64,000 bases of DNA from Bacteroidota bacterium (GTDB lineage: Bacteria; Bacteroidota; Bacteroidia; Bacteroidales; JAAUTT01): NCBI GenBank assembly GCA_030706405.1, contig JAUZOO010000006.1, positions 186,001 to 250,000 on the forward strand, given 5' to 3'. The number at the start of each line of letters is the position of its first letter. Position 1 is the stretch's first letter. The position numbers and the translations under genes were made by a program. The notes beneath the pieces were generated by a model. That model ran no database searches, had not been told where the DNA came from, and was given only the letters and a program-made list of their open reading frames with translations. Below, in pieces: positions 62,566 through 64,000 of the stretch.

Positions 62566-63585
62566 TTATTTCGAGGTGATTGTTGGTTTCAGGAAGGTTG
62601 TTAATTCGTATATGGATGCAAAACGAAGTCCCGAACCGTTCGGGAGTTTGAGATCCCAGAAGAGCGAATGGCTAATTTCAATCACGTCAATGTCGAAGGC
62701 ATAATCGCCAGTTTCGCTTTCGGTGTCGAAGCCGATCCTTTCCAATGCTTTTTTAGTCCAGATGAGGGGTGTTCCTTTGCCTGTAAGCTGGCAATAGCCA
62801 ACAGGTTTACGGCGGATGCTGAATTCTCCTTTTCGGGAATCAAATTTGAGCCTTGTTTGTTCAAAAATTTTTGAAATAGAATGTTGCAATACCAAATCTT
62901 CGGGGGCCCCGTCCAGAAAGGTATCGGGCATGATAAGCCATAGCCTGTCGGCCTCTTTCATGGCAATGTTCAGGTCGTGCGATGAAAACAGGATAGTCTT
63001 TTGTTTTTTGCGCGTGAGCTCACAAAGCAGGTGAACTACTTCGAATTTGTTGGGCATGTCCAGAAATGCCGTAGGTTCGTCGAGGACGATAATATCTGTA
63101 TCCTGAGCCAGCGAACGGGCAATCATGGCTCGTTGACGTTCCCCGTCGCTGATTTCGTTAATATGTCGATGGGCAAGGTTATTCATTCCTACCATTCCAA
63201 TAGCTTCCGAAACAGCTAGTTCATCTTCTTGGGTGAGTTTGCCAAACCAGTTGGTGTAAGGATAGCGGCCAAAAGCTACCAGCTCCCTGACGGTGCAATG
63301 GTTTAGGCGGATAATTTCAGTTGACACGAAACTTACCTTGCGTGCAAATTCGTTTTTGGGGAAGTGGGCAATGTCTTTTCCATCGATGAGAACGTTGCCT
63401 TTAAGCGGAGGCTGAAGTTGGGTAAGGGTTCGCAGAAGTGTGCTTTTCCCAATACCGTTCTGTCCAATGATGCCAATGAGTTCGCCCCGGTTTACCGAAA
63501 CGTTCAGTTCGCTGATAATTTCGCGGGTCTGGGTTCCGTTACGGTATCCCACCGAAAGTAGGCTGGTTTCAATAATTGGCTTCAT
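62566..63585 (-). CDS. FecE-type ABC ATPase with long C-terminal extension
   Basis: The ATG at 63585 overlaps the permease stop by four bases (ATGA), so it is the translationally coupled start; a longer open frame upstream lies inside the permease gene. The 339-residue protein has Walker A GQNGIGKSTLLRTL, signature ISDGERQRAMIARSL and Walker B IIVLDEPTAFLD. FecE-type ATPases normally end near residue 255; here about 80 more residues follow, containing LERIGFDTESETGDYAFDIDVIEI. The extension is unusual, and the substrate (iron-siderophore, haem or cobalamin) is not fixed. Confidence 0.9.
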   Translation of the reverse strand: MKPIIETSLLSVGYRNGTQTREIISELNVSVNRGELIGIIGQNGIGKSTLLRTLTQLQPPLKGNVLIDGKDIAHFPKNEFARKVSFVSTEIIRLNHCTVRELVAFGRYPYTNWFGKLTQEDELAVSEAIGMVGMNNLAHRHINEISDGERQRAMIARSLAQDTDIIVLDEPTAFLDMPNKFEVVHLLCELTRKKQKTILFSSHDLNIAMKEADRLWLIMPDTFLDGAPEDLVLQHSISKIFEQTRLKFDSRKGEFSIRRKPVGYCQLTGKGTPLIWTKKALERIGFDTESETGDYAFDIDVIEISHSLFWDLKLPNGSGLRFASIYELTTFLKPTITSK

Positions 63586-64000
63586 ATTGAGGATATCCGT
63601 TGATTTCTGAAAATAATCCAAATGACAACCGGTATCCCTAGCAGTGCGGTAACAGTATTGATGGGCAGTACCATTCCGCTTCCGGGAATTTGCGAGATGA
63701 GGTCGCTTACCAGCATTAGCATTGCGCCAACAACGATGCATGCAAAAAGAAGCACTTTCTGATCGCTTGTTTTGAAGAGCATTCGGCAAATATGCGGAAC
63801 GGCAATGCCTATAAAACCGATGGGTCCGCAAAATGCAGTGATACTTCCGGCAAGAATACTGGTGCTGAAAAAAATGAGAAACCGTGCTAAGTTTACGTTA
63901 AGTCCCATGCTTCGGGCATAGTTCTCTCCAAGAAGCATCAGGTTAAGCATTTTAATGGTAAGCAGACTGATGATAAGCCCGATGCCAACCGATGGAAGTA
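63582..64000 (-). CDS. FecCD-family ABC permease (5' end outside window)
   Basis: Only the last 139 residues are in view. They contain MLNLMLLGENYARSMGLNV, hydrophobic helices and the family motif AFCGPIGFIGIAVPHICRML, followed by PGSGMVLPINTVTALLGIPVVIWIIF near the end. The start lies beyond the window. Its stop overlaps the ATPase start (ATGA), so the two form one importer for an iron complex, haem or cobalamin; the binding-protein gene is not seen. Confidence 0.93.
   Translation of the reverse strand, partial: LPSVGIGLIISLLTIKMLNLMLLGENYARSMGLNVNLARFLIFFSTSILAGSITAFCGPIGFIGIAVPHICRMLFKTSDQKVLLFACIVVGAMLMLVSDLISQIPGSGMVLPINTVTALLGIPVVIWIIFRNQRISSI

Noticed and set aside
63586-63831. N-terminal extension of the ABC ATPase frame (about 80 residues)
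   Set aside because: It lies inside the permease gene in another frame, is rich in Arg, Cys and His and has no family similarity; the ATGA-overlap start at 63585 is far better.

Overview
This window is chromosomal DNA from a member of the Bacteroidota. The evidence is a SusC/SusD pair, many Bacteroidota-type -7 promoter boxes (TAnnTTTG), a type IX secretion (T9SS) plug-family protein, a protein ending in a T9SS type B sorting domain, and the run rel - fur - purA. A free-living or gut-associated Bacteroidales/Marinilabiliales-like organism fits, but genus cannot be read from the sequence. No tRNA, rRNA, CRISPR array, transposase or phage gene was seen.

Region 1 (1-19.7 kb, all + strand) is a polysaccharide utilisation locus (PUL): the 3' part of a SusC transporter, SusD, two surface lipoproteins (a BT_3987/DUF1735-like one and a PKD-domain one), two type B carboxylesterases (one with a Tat-like signal), and GH30, DUF5060 plus GH-A, GH2 and GH3 enzymes. 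It also holds an orphan XylF-like sugar-binding lipoprotein. The set suggests outer-membrane capture and periplasmic breakdown of an ester-decorated beta-linked glycan. Strong hairpins lie between several of its genes. Its regulator is not in view.

Region 2 (19.9-33.3 kb) holds a YjjP/YjjB-type split exporter pair and a convergent sugar transferase whose N-terminal half is unusual. After these come a PHP phosphoesterase, a TolC-like protein, a beta-helix lipoprotein overlapping an EEP-family nuclease/phosphatase, a SNF2 helicase, and a second GH3 outside the main PUL.

Region 3 (33.3-41.6 kb) has clpB and a flippase-like membrane protein on the - strand. A WYL regulator follows, with a short gene set behind it (GyrI-like, TfoX C-terminal-like, DUF3795) preceded by a perfect inverted repeat that looks like an operator. 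Next are a DEDDh exonuclease and two small outer-membrane beta-barrel proteins.

Region 4 (41.6-55.6 kb) carries the T9SS plug-family protein, a split M16 peptidase pair with a T9SS cargo protein, rel, fur and purA, a ModF-like double ATPase, and - strand yebC, cyclophilin and an RhlE-like RNA helicase.

Region 5 (55.6-64 kb) has mostly - strand envelope genes: an unknown exported protein, a PH-like membrane protein beside a Q/N-rich lipoprotein, an M48 protease and a small NUMOD1-like protein. PiT phosphate transporter and TerC genes follow on the + strand, then a FecCD/FecE-type ABC importer cut by the window end.

The most unusual items are the sugar transferase lacking its expected membrane helix, the WYL cluster with its candidate operator, the orphan XylF lipoprotein in the PUL, the NUMOD1-like orphan and the Q/N-rich lipoprotein pair. 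All functions are read from motifs by eye; no database search was run.
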